A stretch of 21,690 nt of DNA from assembly GCA_002179805.1 (NCBI GenBank), contig NAVB01000612.1, forward strand, positions 1-21,690, given 5' to 3'. This document shows positions 1 through 10,336 of the stretch, piece after piece. Source of the DNA: Acanthamoeba lenticulata (lineage: Eukaryota; Discosea; Longamoebia; Acanthamoebidae). The position numbers and the translations under genes are program-made. The first letter of the stretch is position 1, and each line of letters opens with the position of its first letter. The notes beneath the pieces are model-generated. The model searched no databases. It saw only the letters and a program-made list of their open reading frames with translations, and was not told the DNA's origin.

Positions 1-24
1 AAAAAAAGTTTGCTCCTGGGCTAC

Positions 25-3000
25 TTAGGCGTCCACCTCGTCGTTTTCGTCGTCCTCGTCATCATCGTCCTCGGCACCATCGTCGTCGCCTTCGTCGTTC
101 TCCTCAACGTCATCATCTTCGTCGTCATCGCCGGACCTCCTCTTCCGCCTGAGGCTCGCACCGTCATCTTCATCATCATCATCTTCCTCAATACCATCGT
201 CCTCGATCTCCTCTTCCTCGTCATCATCATCGTCCTCATCATCTTCATCGATCGCATCCTCGTCTTCATCATCGTCCTCGTCCATGATGTCCATGAGGTG
301 CACGCCCTCTTCATCATCGTCCTCGCCATTGTCATTGTCCTCGCAATAGACAGCCACGTCGGCCTTGTTGGCCAAGGCGCGGGCATTTCGCTCCTTGATC
401 TGCGCATCGAGCAGCTCCAGACGCCCCGCCAGGCTGACGTAGCGCTTGTGGTTGGCCAGGCGCGTTTGCACGGCCGCGTACAGCTCGCTCAATGTCGTGA
501 GCAGCGCCGGCACCTGCAAGAAGGCAAGCCGCACACACGCGCACACACACCACCTCGACTGGTCAGCGCTGACCGCTCGGCAGCAAGCGAGGCCTCCGAT
601 GATCGAGCGTACGGTGCTCAGGTAGGCCACGTGCTCAACCAGCAGAGCTCGGATCCACAACAGCATCGCCACGCTGCGGTTGGGCTTGGCTTGGAACCTG
701 TGTATGTGTGCGTGGTCCCATGTGTGAGCGCACCACCCTCTTGGAGGGGGAAGTGACCCACCAACGGTGGCGAAAGGCCGACGTACCGGGCGAGCACGAG
801 CTGGAGGAAGACAAGCACGTGCTTCTGGTCGAGGCGCTTGACCGTGGCGAAGATGATCTGCTGCTGCCCGATGCTCAGGATCTTCTCCAACAGGTCCCTG
901 TCCTTGGTGTGCACAGCCTTTTTTTTGTAGCGAGAGGTCAGTAAAAGGTCGGCATTGTGTTTCTTTTAAAAAATGCGCTAAAATAGCGGTACCTGTCCGA
1001 GAGCGGACGCAAGCGACGTGGCCTTGGGGAGCAGCTGGTGGGTCTTGAGCTTGTTAAACTTCTTATCGCCACCCCAGACGCCAACCAAGCTCGCGACTTC
1101 CGCGTCGAGCGCTACATTTTGATAGAGGAAGAAGGGGAGGACCACGCATGAGTCAGTCATTCGGTGATTGAGGACCGGCACAAGTCACCGCAGCAGGGTC
1201 GAGACGACGAGAGAACGTACCGCTCTTGGCCGCGTCCGGCTGGTCATCAGAGTCCTCCTCCTTCTCCTCATTGTTGGTCTCGTCGGCGCCGCTGAGCTGC
1301 ATCAGATCGAGCTGCTCCTGAAGCGTGAGGGTCTCCTTGGGCTTGGCGCCCGCGCTGGCCTTCTTGTCGGCCTTCTTCGTGGCGGCGGCCGCCTCCAGGA
1401 CGGTCGACGGCACCACGCCGGCCTTGACGACAGCGCTGGTCTGCGCCGGCCCAAGCACGTTCGCGGCGCGCGCTTGCGTGGCCTTCTTGTCACGCCCGCT
1501 CTCGTCGGCGATAAGACCTCCACTGAGGCTGGTGGTCTCATCGTTGATGACGATCTCCTTCTTGAGCTGGCCCGCATCATTCACCAAATTCTACATATCC
1601 GACGCACTTGGTCAACAATTGGTTTTGTGCAAATAATAATTTCTAGAATAAAATAAATATCGAAATTAAAAGTGATATATCATGTGGGAAAAAAAATAAA
1701 ATGGAAGCGTACCACGCGCTCAAAGAGAGGGTTCATCCGCGTGCCGTAGACCACAATAACCTCCTGCTCGTCGGTGAACTGGGCAAAGAACACGTGGCCC
1801 TTGCGGGCGGTGGTGGCACCGCCAGACTTGGGGCCGAGCGTGACCCGAATCGTACAGGCAGGCTTTTGGGACTTGACCTTGCCCGCCTCCTGTTCGGTGT
1901 GGCCGACCTCCCACAGGCACGCGACGCCCGAGCGCAGGAGCGCCAGGACAGTGTGCGACGTGGCAGTGCTCGACTGCGCTTTGTTGAACTCCACATGCGA
2001 GGGGTTGTTGGGCGCCGTGAACACTGCACAATTTTCATGTCAGGGACGGGTCCGAGCTGGCGCAAGAGTGCGTAAGCACTGTGCGGGTCTAGACGCTCGT
2101 ACCTGCGGCGGCGCGGTCCTTGTCCCCGTTCTCGGCGTCCCACACGCTGACGAAGCGCTCGTCGCTCGAGCCAGAGACGACGTATCGGCCGTCGGCGGAG
2201 AAGTCCTGGTTGCGCCACCCAAGGGTGAGACGAAGAACACAGAGGTCAAGAGCCGGGTCGAGTGAGGGAACGTACCAGGCACGTCACGGTGGCGACGTGG
2301 CCGGTGAACTTCTTGAACGACTTGGCCGAGGCCAGGTCCCACAGCTTGACCGTGGTCGATCCAGTGGCAAGCGAGGCGTTGTCAGCCGCGAGGGCCATTC
2401 CGGTGACCGCCTGGCTGTCGACCTTGAACTTGCTGCACGATCATCATAAAGCGTTTGTGTGTCCATGAGACATCAAACACCCGCCACGCGAGAGCTCTGA
2501 GAAAGGGCGCGTACGAGACAACTTCGCCGCTGTCAACGTTCCACTTGATGACGTGAAGGTCATCGGAGCAGGAGTAGAGGAAAGTAGAGCCTTCGGCGAA
2601 GATCAGCGAGTTGATCTTCCCCGCGTGACCCTCCTTGCCGCCCAGAGTCTGCACCACTTCGCCGCGCGCGATGTCCCACACGACGATGCTTCCCCGAGCC
2701 GTGCCCGCAGCCAAAACACCTCCTGATGTAGAGCACGAGTTTCGTGTAAGGAGCAATAGCGGCCTTAAGCCTCACAACCCGGGTGTGCCGTGCAGACAAG
2801 GCCCGACGCACCATTCTGTTGCTTTTTGGCGCGCTTGCTGCGGCCCTGATCTTGGGACTGTAAATCACAATTAAACGAAGAAATGAAAATGTCGTCCCAT
2901 GATGGCACCGCGAAAGCTGTCGAGGCAAGAGGGCGAGCGTACAGAGGCACCCCAAGCAATTGCGGTGTATCGAGTGATAAGATGGGTCTTCTCGGCAAGC

Positions 3001-3122
3001 TGCTGCTTCATGTTGCCCGAGCGCACATCAAAAATCTTAATCCGTCCATCATCCGATACTGTGGCGAATCGTTCGAACGAAGGCTCGAAGCACGCGAGGG
3101 GTTTAATAAAGGAGGAAGCCAT
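25..3122 (-). CDS. WDR43: WDR43/Utp5-like nucleolar WD40 protein with Utp12 domain, 11 exons
   Basis: Predicted component of the t-UTP/UtpA part of the small-subunit processome, which acts in the nucleolus on pre-rRNA transcription and early 18S processing. Exons on the minus strand: 3122-2943, 2857-2812, 2722-2515, 2432-2276, 2205-2103, 2023-1713, 1590-1221, 1111-993, 917-787, 673-613, 513-25. They sum to 2175 nt, 724 aa, close to the length of animal WDR43. WD-type blades are visible (e.g. DGRIKIFDVRSG near residue 20, GSIVVWDIARGEVV near 88, TTVKLWDLASAKSF, ERFVSVWDAENG). Residues about 490-600 carry the Utp12 domain (LLEKILSIGQQQII, LVFLQLVLAR, LLVEHVAYLSTVPALL). From about residue 610 the tail is almost pure Asp/Glu, broken by a basic RRKRR patch near 677, a likely nuclear or nucleolar signal. 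Exon 2 is a 46-nt microexon. The start is the ATG at 3122; an in-frame ATG at 3137 sits inside a putative 5' UTR intron. Family call is firm; exact junctions are inferred. Confidence 0.88.
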
Positions 3123-3130
3123 CCCACAAG

Positions 3131-3253
3131 CTGTCATAAGAAACAAGGGTGAGCCAAGATTAAGTATGCTAAATCAATCCTTCACTCCGGCAATGCCGGA
3201 GGCTGACGCCTGCATGGTGAAAGCCTCACGCATGGGGCAGAGAGAACACATAC
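3131..3253 (-). other. Putative 5' UTR intron of the WDR43-like gene
   Basis: On the minus strand a GTATGT donor at 3253 and a pyrimidine-rich stretch ending in TATGACAG at 3131 bracket 123 nt just upstream of the chosen start codon at 3122. Splicing here would remove the in-frame ATG at 3137 and leave 3122 as the first start. This is inference from splice-site shape only. Confidence 0.4.
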
Positions 3254-3630
3254 CCGATGCGTGAATGAGGAAGGGAAGATAACGAGCGGCGGATGAAGCG
3301 CGGGAGGCTACGAATCGCGATTGAATCAGATTTCCCCTTCCCTTTGTGGCCCCGGTTTTTTCTCTTTCTCCTCTCTTTCTCCGTTAAACATTTCTTTCTT
3401 AATTATTTGTTTTCTTGTTTGTGTCGACATAAGGCCGGACAAGAAGAGACAAAGGAGAGGCACAGAAAGGCGAGACGGGTTGTGTATCAAAGGCTATCGC
3501 TCAAACAAACGAGACCACACTGTGCGCAGGTTCTCTCTCGCGTACAATAACTTAAAGGGGGGGGGGGGAAAAGGGGTTCACACGATGTGGGAAAAGGGGT
3601 GGGAGGGGATGAGACAGAGGCAAGAGGCGC
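3254..3630. other. Intergenic: T-rich tract and G-run cluster
   Basis: I see no gene between the WDR43-like gene and the next minus-strand gene. About 3345-3420 is strongly T/C-rich on the plus strand. Positions 3557-3608 hold a run of 12 G followed by five shorter G-runs. The stretch should contain the promoter of the WDR43-like gene and the 3' end of the PH-domain gene. No AATAAA was found on the minus strand just after the stop at 3631. Confidence 0.6.
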
Positions 3631-6600
3631 TTAGTCGCTCTCGCTGGAAGAGTCATCCGAATCGGAGCTGCTGTCGTCATCGTCGCTCTCCCTCTTGGTC
3701 TGCGTCTTCTCTGCGGCCTTGGGGGCGGCGGGCTCCTCCTCGGACTCCTCCTCGGACTCAGACTCGTCAGAGCTGCTCGAGTCGGCCTCCTTGGCCTCCT
3801 CCTTCTTGTGCTCGTCCTTGTGCTCGTCCTTGTGCTCCTCCGTGGCGGCGGGGGCGGGCGCGGCCTTGTCGGCGGCGGGCGTGGCGTCGCGGTCCTTGTC
3901 CTTCTCTCCGTCCTGCGACTTGGACTTTGCCGCGGCCTTCTTCTTGTGCTCCTCCTCGGCGGCCTTCTTCTTCTCCTCCTCGGCCTTCTTCTTCTCCTCG
4001 GCAGCCTTCTTCTTCTCCTCAGCCTCCTTCTTCTTCCTCTCCTCGGCTTCCTTCTTCTTCCTCTCCTTCTCCTCCTTCTCCTTCTTCTTGCGCTCCTCCT
4101 TCTCCTTCTTCTTCTTCTCCTGCTCCTGGCGCTTCTTCTCGGCCGCCTCGCGCTTAAGGCGCTCCTTGCGCTCCTTGGGGGTCTCGTGCTTGACGGCCTC
4201 CTTCTTCAGCTCCTCGTCCTCGAGCTGGGCCAGCTCGGCCGTGGCCTTGGTCCACCACTCACGGAGGGCCTCCTCCCGCACGCATGCAGCCTGCGCCGTG
4301 AAGTGAGCCACGATGGCTGCTCGGCTCAGGGGCTCCTCATGCTCCTTCTCCTTGCCCTTCTCCTTGTCGGCGGCCGCAGCGGCAGCGGCAGCGGGAGCGT
4401 GCTCCTCAGCCTTGGGCTCGTGGGCCTGCTCCTCGGCCTTGGGGGCCTCCTCTGAGGAGCTGCTCGTGGTCGTGGTGGTCGCGGCAGCCTCGGCGGGGTG
4501 CTCGTCCTTGGGAGCCTCCTGCTCGTGGGGCTCGGCCTCCTTCTTCTCCTCGTGCTTGTCCTTGTGCTCATCGTCGCTCTCCGAGTCCGAGGACGAGTCT
4601 GAAGAGGAATCATCCTTCTCCTTCTTCTCCTCCTCCTTGTGCTCCACGACAACGGCAGCAGCAACGACGGGAGCGGCCTCGGCAGCGGGCTTGGCCTCAG
4701 CTTCAGCCTCGGGCTTGTGCTCCTCCTTGGCGGGCTTCTCGGCCTCGGCAGGCTTCTCAGCCTCGGCCTCGACGGGCTTCTCAGCTTCGGCGGGCTTCTC
4801 GGCCTCGGCCTCGGGCTTGGCGTCGGCCACGACTTGCTTCTCCTCCGCGTGCTCGGCCTCCTTCTCCTCAGCCGGGGCGGCGGCGGCCTTGGGAGCCTCC
4901 TCATGCTTCTCCTCGGCGGGCTTCTCAGCGGCAGGCTCAGCGGCGGCCTTGGGAGTCTCTTCGGCGGGCTTCTCGGCCGCGGCCTTGTCCTTCTTGTCCT
5001 TAGGCTTCTTCTCTTCGTGCTTCTCCTCCTTCTTGCCCTTCTTGCCGAAGATGCTAAAGATGCCGGTGGCCTTGCGGGCGGACCTCGGCGAAACGATGTC
5101 ACTCTCCTTAGCCGCCTTCTTCTTCTCCTTCTCCTTTTCTTTCTCCTTCTTCTTGTCCTTGTGCTCCTCGGCGGGAGCGGCGGCGGCCTTCTCGCCCTCG
5201 TCCTTCTTCTCCGGTTCGGCAGCCTTAGCGGGCTCCTCCTTAGCGGGCGCAGGGACCACCACAGGCTCAGCCTCCTTCTTTTCATCGTGCTTGTCCTTGT
5301 GCTCATCGTCGCTCTCCGAGTCCGAGGACGAGTCCGAAGAGGAAGAATCGTCCTCCTCGTCCTTTTCCTTCTTCTCCTCCTCCTTGTGCTCCACGACAAC
5401 AGCAGCAACAACGGGTGCGGCCTCGGCAGCGGGCTTAGCCTCAGCCTCAGCCTCGGCCTCGGGCTTGTGCTCCTCCTCAGCGGGCTTCTCAGCCTCGGCA
5501 GGCTTCTCAGCCTCGGCGGGCTTCTCAGCCTCGGCAGGCTTCGCCTCGGCCTCGACAGACTTCTCGGAGGCGGCTTCGGCCTTGGGAGCCTCATCCTTGT
5601 GCTCCTCCGCGGGGACAGCGGCGGCGGGGGCAGCGGCGGCGGCGGGGACAGCGGCGGCGGCCTCACCAGCTTCCTTCTTGCCCTTCTTGTCCGCCTTCTT
5701 GTCGGCCTTCTTGTCCTCGTGGGTGGCCTTCTTCTCCTCATGCTTCTCCTCCTCGTGGAGAGGCTTCTTGTGCCTCTTGAGGCTCATGAAGCCGAAAGCC
5801 TTCTTGGGCTGAGGAGAGGTGGGCCTCTCCTCCTTCTCGTGCTTCTTCTTCTCTTCCTTCTCGTGCTTCTTCTCCTCCTTCTCGTGCTTCTTCTTCTCCT
5901 CCTGCTTCTTCTTCTCCTCCTTCTTCGCCTTCTTGTCGTCGACGACGACGGCGGCGGCCTTGGGTTCCTCCTCTTTCTTCTCGGCCTCAGCAGGGGCGGC
6001 CTCCTTGTCGGCAGGCTTCTCAGCCTCGGCAGCAGCCTCGGCAGCGACGGCGGGCTTGGCCTCAGTTTCCTCGTGCTTGGAGTCCTTCTTCTTCTTGCCC
6101 TCGTCCTCAGACTCGGAGTCAGAAGAGGATGATGAATCCGACGAAGACGAATCATCCCGAGAGGCCTTCTTGTCCTTCTTCTCCTTCTTGCTGTTGCGCT
6201 TGGCCTGCTTGCCCTTCACTTCGGCCTGCTTCTCGGGTTCTGCAGAGTGCACGTAAACATCAAGGGGCCTTTCGAGTGAGATCGGGCTATGTACAAAATT
6301 CAGATGCGATGTTTTTAAGAAAAAAACAAAAAATCCAGCATAAGATTAATCGTAAAATGTGACAATCGGAAGTTGTCATACCCTTGTCGTTCTCTTTAGC
6401 AGGAGCGGGCGTTTTAGCCGCTTCCTTTTCGATGGCCTCAAGCCACGATTCCTTGTCCTGTTCATCGTGCGCGCGAAGCTGGAAGGCCTTGCCGTCGTGC
6501 ACGGTAAGGTCGAATTGGTGCTTCTTGTCGCCAGCCTTCTTGTCAACGACAGTGGCAGTGTCGAGCTCGATCGTGCCCTGGAGCGGAGTCTGGGCGTCCT

Positions 6601-6778
6601 TGTTCTTGAAGTAGTAGAGCCGAGAATCCTTGAGGATGAACCACCTCTTGTCGCCATTCTTGTGAAGGAAGCCCTCCTTGACGGGGCTCTCAACCTTGGC
6701 GACAGTGAGGTTGAGGAAAGGCTCTGCCAGGCTCTCAGTCCTGTTCTTGATGGATCCCGATGGCTTGCGGCTCTTCAT
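3631..6778 (-). CDS. PH-domain protein with very long Lys/Glu/Ala-rich charged tail, 2 exons
   Basis: Exon 1 is 6778-6382, the intron (GTATGA...TCTGCAG) is 6381-6240, exon 2 is 6239-3631; total 3006 nt, 1001 aa. Residues about 33-122 form a pleckstrin-homology domain: KEGFLHKNGDKRWFILKD opens it and the final helix carries the expected Trp (ESWLEAIEKEA). PH domains usually bind phosphoinositides or proteins at membranes; the K-R-W-F start lacks a clear extra Arg for strong lipid binding. The remaining ~870 residues are low-complexity K/E/A with acidic Ser clusters (likely CK2 sites) near residues 170, 450, 690 and at the C-terminus. They also hold a duplicated module and a K/E helix (about residues 800-900) that could be a single alpha-helix or coiled coil. 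A more ordered island with SRAAIVAHF and LREWWTKAT lies at about 4230-4330. Function unknown; a membrane-to-cytoskeleton scaffold is only a guess. Confidence 0.82.
4530..5590 (-). repeat. Two diverged copies of a ~100-residue coding module in the PH-protein tail
   Basis: The copies lie at roughly 5260-5590 and 4530-4840. Each has (EKPAEA)n, then EEHKPEAEAEA or similar, AAPVVAA-VVVEHKEEEKKEK, an acidic Ser cluster, and SDSESDDEHKDKH followed by EKKEAEP. The DNA is also highly similar across the SDSESDDEHKDKH segment, which points to an internal duplication rather than simple compositional convergence. Confidence 0.75.
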
Positions 6779-7440
6779 TTTTTTGTAGATGGATTTAATT
6801 TGTTCTACACGATATCGTCAACAGAAATACAAGCTCGACTGTCTGTTATTGGGATTCACATAGTGTCGGCGTCAGTACTGAGCAAAGTGAAAGGCGAGCA
6901 GGAGGTCAAGTAAAAATTTGATTTGTGGCACCAAGTCGGCACCACTACACGCACACTGTAGCCCGCAACAACATGCACAAGGTGCGGCAGAAGCAGTACC
7001 TCAGTCTGTTCAGGGTAATGAAGAGGAGGACGATGTGTGGAAGGAACGGCCGTGCTCGCGCTGGACGGTTAGATTCGCTTACTTTTGCCGTTGTGCTGAC
7101 GCCAGCTGTTGGGTCAAGCCGTAAATATCGCTCCTTCTCCGGCTCCAGGCGCACTGGGCTCCGCCCTCGTGGTGATTGGTGCACACGGTCGTTGGTGGTG
7201 CGAAATTGTGGGAAGGCGACTTCCGCCCGGTTTCGCCCCTAACGTCAGCCGGACTTTGCCGGTGTGGTGTACGACCCGGACAAATCGCCAAGGGGACGAC
7301 AAATCATGGACGACAACCTATTCATTTGTCGTCGGAGCCAAGGACTGTTAGGCCAACGCAATATTAACAGTTTTGCCCACTCCAACGATTGGTCTATATG
7401 TAGCAATTCATATTAGCGTTGTGTGGGTTTTCGAACACAC
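6779..7440. other. Intergenic, no gene recognised
   Basis: This 662-bp gap contains the 5' flank of the PH-domain gene and the 3' flank of the hydrolase gene, both on the minus strand. Open frames here are short, of unbiased composition and match nothing I know. The minus strand has CCAAT at 7175-7179 and at 7388-7392, which might be promoter elements but are unproven. I see no tRNA or other structured RNA. Confidence 0.5.
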
Positions 7441-8630
7441 CTAACCCAAGAGCACAGGCAAGCGCTGACCGTCATACGCGAGTTGCACATCGATACCCTC
7501 GGTGGTGAGAAGCTCGCGAAGACGCGAGTTGGTGGCTTCGTGGTCGACCGTGTGGTTCATCCCCACCAGCAACGCCCGCTTGGGCTTCAGCAGGCGGATC
7601 TCGGCCAATGTTTCCTCCAAGATGAAGTGCGACACATGCTTGTCCTGCAGTCGTGTGCCAACGCCACCTGTCTGTCAGCACATGTGCACCACCGACATGT
7701 CAACAACGGTTTGGTGTTGGGCAATTGACCTGCAAGCGGAGCATGTCGATGATGAGCAAACCGCAGCCCTTTACGAGCTCTCGTGTGCGCTCGGGAAGAT
7801 CGTTGACGTCGGACAGGTAAGCCACCTCCCCAAACAGGAAACCGAACATGAGGGTATTGCCATGCTGCCACGGGCGGTGACAAAGGTCAGCGTTGCAGCT
7901 GCTGCCGTATTCGAGGGAGCGATGAAGTCATGCCTGGAGCTCCAGCGGCGTGATGCTCAGGCCGTTGAGGGAGAACGGCTCATAGGGATAGATGGTGCGC
8001 CACCCGAGCTGCGCTACCCCACCGCCAGCCGTGACCTGTGCAACAAGAAACGCGTTCATAAACGGGCAACACTTGCAGCAGCTCTCGGGGAGGCCAAGCC
8101 GGGATCACCTGCGACGAGTCCATCAGGTACTCAAATGGTCCTTTCAAAAACTCTTGGTCTTCCTTCCGCACGTACACCACCAGCGGCTCTGGGTTGCCAT
8201 CGACCACGTTTATGTTCTTGGTCCAGTCGCGCAGGTCGTCGAGTCCATAACAGGCATCGTTGTGGCGGTGCGTGAGCAACAGGGCGTCGACGTAGCGGAT
8301 TTGGTGGTGGGGGAACCACTCCAGCGCGGACTCCCAGAAGAACTTGCCGCAGTCAATCAGCACGTTCGTGTGCGTTCTCTTGAAGGCAGCACCTTCGCTC
8401 GGCGACTCCACGGGCTGCGGCCAGCGTATCATGAGGCTTCGCACAGCGTCGAAGCACACACCACATACCGGTGGCGCAGGGGAGGGTTGGGCATGACTCT
8501 CAAACCCCTTTGTGAGGCAACTCACGACCGGGATGCCTTCTGAGGTGCCCGTGCCAATAAAAATGATTTCGCCTTCACTCGCTCCCGCCCAAGTACCCGC
8601 TCCCTCTTCCGGTGATACTGCTCTCTCCAT
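7441..8630 (-). CDS. Metallo-beta-lactamase-fold hydrolase, PhnP-like, 4 exons
   Basis: Exons 8630-8109, 8035-7934, 7864-7730 and 7644-7441 give 963 nt, 320 aa. The N-terminus has the family strand and loop IIFIGTGTSEGIPVVSC, then a C-x2-C pair (CGVC) as in the PhnP-like/yeast C777.06c-type hydrolases. Metal ligands are visible in order: THRHNDACYGLDD (H121, H123, D125), H209 in HGNTLMFGF, D227 in AYLSDVND, and H284 in NHTVDHE. All expected metal ligands are therefore present and the enzyme is probably active, likely on a phosphodiester or similar ester; the substrate is not readable. The start is the first ATG of the open frame; the frame runs further upstream but without another ATG. Intron 2 appears to use a GC donor. 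Exon joins restore the HG and SD motifs, so the model is well supported. Confidence 0.85.
7865..7933 (-). other. Probable GC-AG intron (69 nt)
   Basis: Between the CTCCAG end of exon 2 and CATGGCAATAC of exon 3 the intron would begin GCATGA and end GTGGCAG. Removing it joins LELQ to HGNTLMFGF in frame and restores the metal-binding His. Reading through without splicing reaches a TGA within a few bases of the join. Confidence 0.7.
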
Positions 8631-8803
8631 GTATGTGGCTTTGTTGTGTTGGCAGCAGGACAAGGTTTTTTTTCTGTGTTTTTCGTCACGAAACAGCGTC
8701 CTGCTACGAAAGCACAAGAAAGAAACACGTTGTGGGTTGCTGTCCACGCGGTGGAGTTGGCCACAGCCTGCCGCAAGCAAAGGGACCACAGCAAGGGAAA
8801 ACC

Positions 8804-8809
8804 TTTATT
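8804..8809 (-). terminator. AATAAA polyadenylation signal
   Basis: On the minus strand AATAAA lies 19 nt after the TGA (8829-8831) of the PP1-motif gene, a sensible position for a 3' end signal. Confidence 0.5.
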
Positions 8810-8828
8810 TGCAGTTTAGCGGTGCTGG

Positions 8829-9704
8829 TCAAAACTTGAAGACAGGCTTGGCCTTCTTCTTCGCTGCCTTGTGCTCTGTGGTACTGTCACCAGCAGCGAT
8901 GGGACCTTGTGCGGCGGGTGGGGCAGACCTTGCGTCGTCTTCGATGAACGCTTCCAGGAAGCCGTCCTCGTCTAGGTCCTCTCTTTGGGGGTCAAACTTC
9001 TTTGGCACGCTGTGGGAAGCGCCAGCCGGAGCAGGAGCGCTCTCCTTTGGCTTGCCGCTGAAGTACTTGGCGTTGCTTTTCGTTGATGCGCCTTGAGCTG
9101 GCACCGCGGACATGAGGTAGTCGATGAGGCTCTCTACACCTTCTTCACTCTGCGACAGGCGCAGCGGCGCAACGCCGGTGTTGCCGCTCACTTCCTCCCC
9201 GTCCTCGGCCAGAGCAAGGTCGCCTCCTTCGAGGTCGCCTATCGATGCCTCAGCGTAGAGCGGGTTGCCGTCTTCATCAAAGTCTCCAAACGACCCAGTG
9301 TCACTCGCCTCTTTTGAAACCTTGGGTATGGTGACTACTTTCACCTCCTCCGCGAAGGAAACTCGTCGCTGCTTCGCTGCAGGGCCCTGCGGCATCTTGA
9401 AGGACGATGCACTAACATCGCTGCCGGTAGTCGTCGTGGATGAGGACGTGGTGGTCGTGGTGGCTTCTGTGAAGAAACTCCAGTCTTCCGCTTCAGCGGG
9501 GGCTGGCGGCTGCGAGGCGGCCTTCTCTTGCGACCAATTTCGCAGCGCCCAGCCTCCTCCTGATGATGAAGATGAGGATGATGAGGAAGATGCCGCGGCA
9601 GGACTGCCCTTCTGAAACGAGGCGGCCCAATCTAACGCTTCTGCCTCAATCCTCGCCTTCTTGGCAGGGCGAGTCGGACTGTCATCTTCAACCTCGGGCT
9701 CCAT
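8829..9704 (-). CDS. Disordered protein with PP1-docking RVxF motif, intronless
   Basis: Single open frame of 876 nt, 291 aa. I recognise no globular family. Visible features in order: a basic patch PAKKARIE at residues 13-20 (possible nuclear signal); a run of 10 Ser (about 39-48); a Thr/Ser tract (82-93); KQRRVSFAEEVKVV at residues 111-124; acidic DFDEDGNPLYAEAS near 141-154; and a Lys-rich end AAKKKAKPVFKF. RRVSFAEEVKVV fits the protein phosphatase 1 docking pattern RVxF plus a downstream hydrophobic pair (VV). RRVS is also a good PKA-type site, so phosphorylation could block docking. The inferred role is a PP1 targeting or inhibitory subunit. The frame stays open to 9878 with another ATG at 9869, giving a possible 55-residue N-terminal extension; 9704 is preferred because the composition changes there and upstream sequence is AT-rich. 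Confidence 0.7.
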   Translation of the reverse strand: MEPEVEDDSPTRPAKKARIEAEALDWAASFQKGSPAAASSSSSSSSSSGGGWALRNWSQEKAASQPPAPAEAEDWSFFTEATTTTTSSSTTTTGSDVSASSFKMPQGPAAKQRRVSFAEEVKVVTIPKVSKEASDTGSFGDFDEDGNPLYAEASIGDLEGGDLALAEDGEEVSGNTGVAPLRLSQSEEGVESLIDYLMSAVPAQGASTKSNAKYFSGKPKESAPAPAGASHSVPKKFDPQREDLDEDGFLEAFIEDDARSAPPAAQGPIAAGDSTTEHKAAKKKAKPVFKF

Positions 9705-10336
9705 TCGATAAGATGGAATTGTTCTGGCTGGCCAATGCAATATTTCTTTCTTTTTCAAATGCGTTTCGCGCTTGTCTTTAGAAAAATCGGCAAGGCAACA
9801 AGAAAGAAAAAAAGCACGCTCACTGCCAGATTCTTGTTCTTTGAACAAGAGACCGTCAAGTGACGTCATTGTACTCACATGAAGACTGCTTGCTGTTAAA
9901 TGTTGTACCTAACAAAGCAATTTAAATTCTGTGAACCAGGATGAGTTGGTAGAGAGTTTATTGCTTGTACAACCATTGTTCAATTTATTTATTTGTTTTG
10001 GGCAAAGTTAAAATAAAAATTCCCTGATGGCAATGTATACGTGGCCTGGAGAACTTGGGATTGCTTTGGCTTGTTGTGTGTCCCTCCGCCCGGAAGGTTG
10101 ATAGTTCGTCCGGACCAATAATTCCGGATGGCCATTGGCAGGTTTCATTGCTCCGGAGGGCCAGGGAGGGATAGCGTGGCTTTACTTGTGCTTGGTCTTT
10201 GTTCCTTGTACGTCCCCATCCCATACGCACGGTACCACGCCATGTTTCCTACCTCCCATTATGGCGTGCCTCGACATTTCTTCCCAGATTTCCTCATCCG
10301 TTCCGCACTTCCATCTTTCAATTCATCTTCAAGAGA
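9705..10336. promoter_or_regulatory. Divergent intergenic region, CRE-like site and hairpin
   Basis: This 632-bp gap separates a minus-strand and a plus-strand gene, so it should hold both promoters. It contains the palindrome TGACGTCA (9861-9868), identical to the CREB/ATF consensus, and a perfect 8-bp inverted repeat TCTTGTTC-TTT-GAACAAGA (9832-9850). About 9890-10025 is AT-rich. No gene or structured RNA is recognised. Confidence 0.45.

Noticed and set aside
10..756. Plus-strand open frame with a very hydrophobic start opposite the end of the WDR43-like gene
   Set aside because: It is the complement of the acidic tail codons (GAC/GAG read as GTC/CTC) and runs across two introns of the real gene.
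4313..6132. Two ~500-codon open frames on the plus strand (4313-5812 and 4639-6132) opposite the PH-protein tail
   Set aside because: They are shadows of a GC3-biased Lys/Glu/Ala coding strand, giving Ser/Phe- and Leu-only proteins with no motif. The minus strand has a PH domain and an intron that joins in frame.
7425..7445. GGTTTTCGAACAC, resembling a tRNA T-arm
   Set aside because: Spacing does not fit the GGTTCRANNCC box and no matching A box or acceptor stem is found upstream on either strand.
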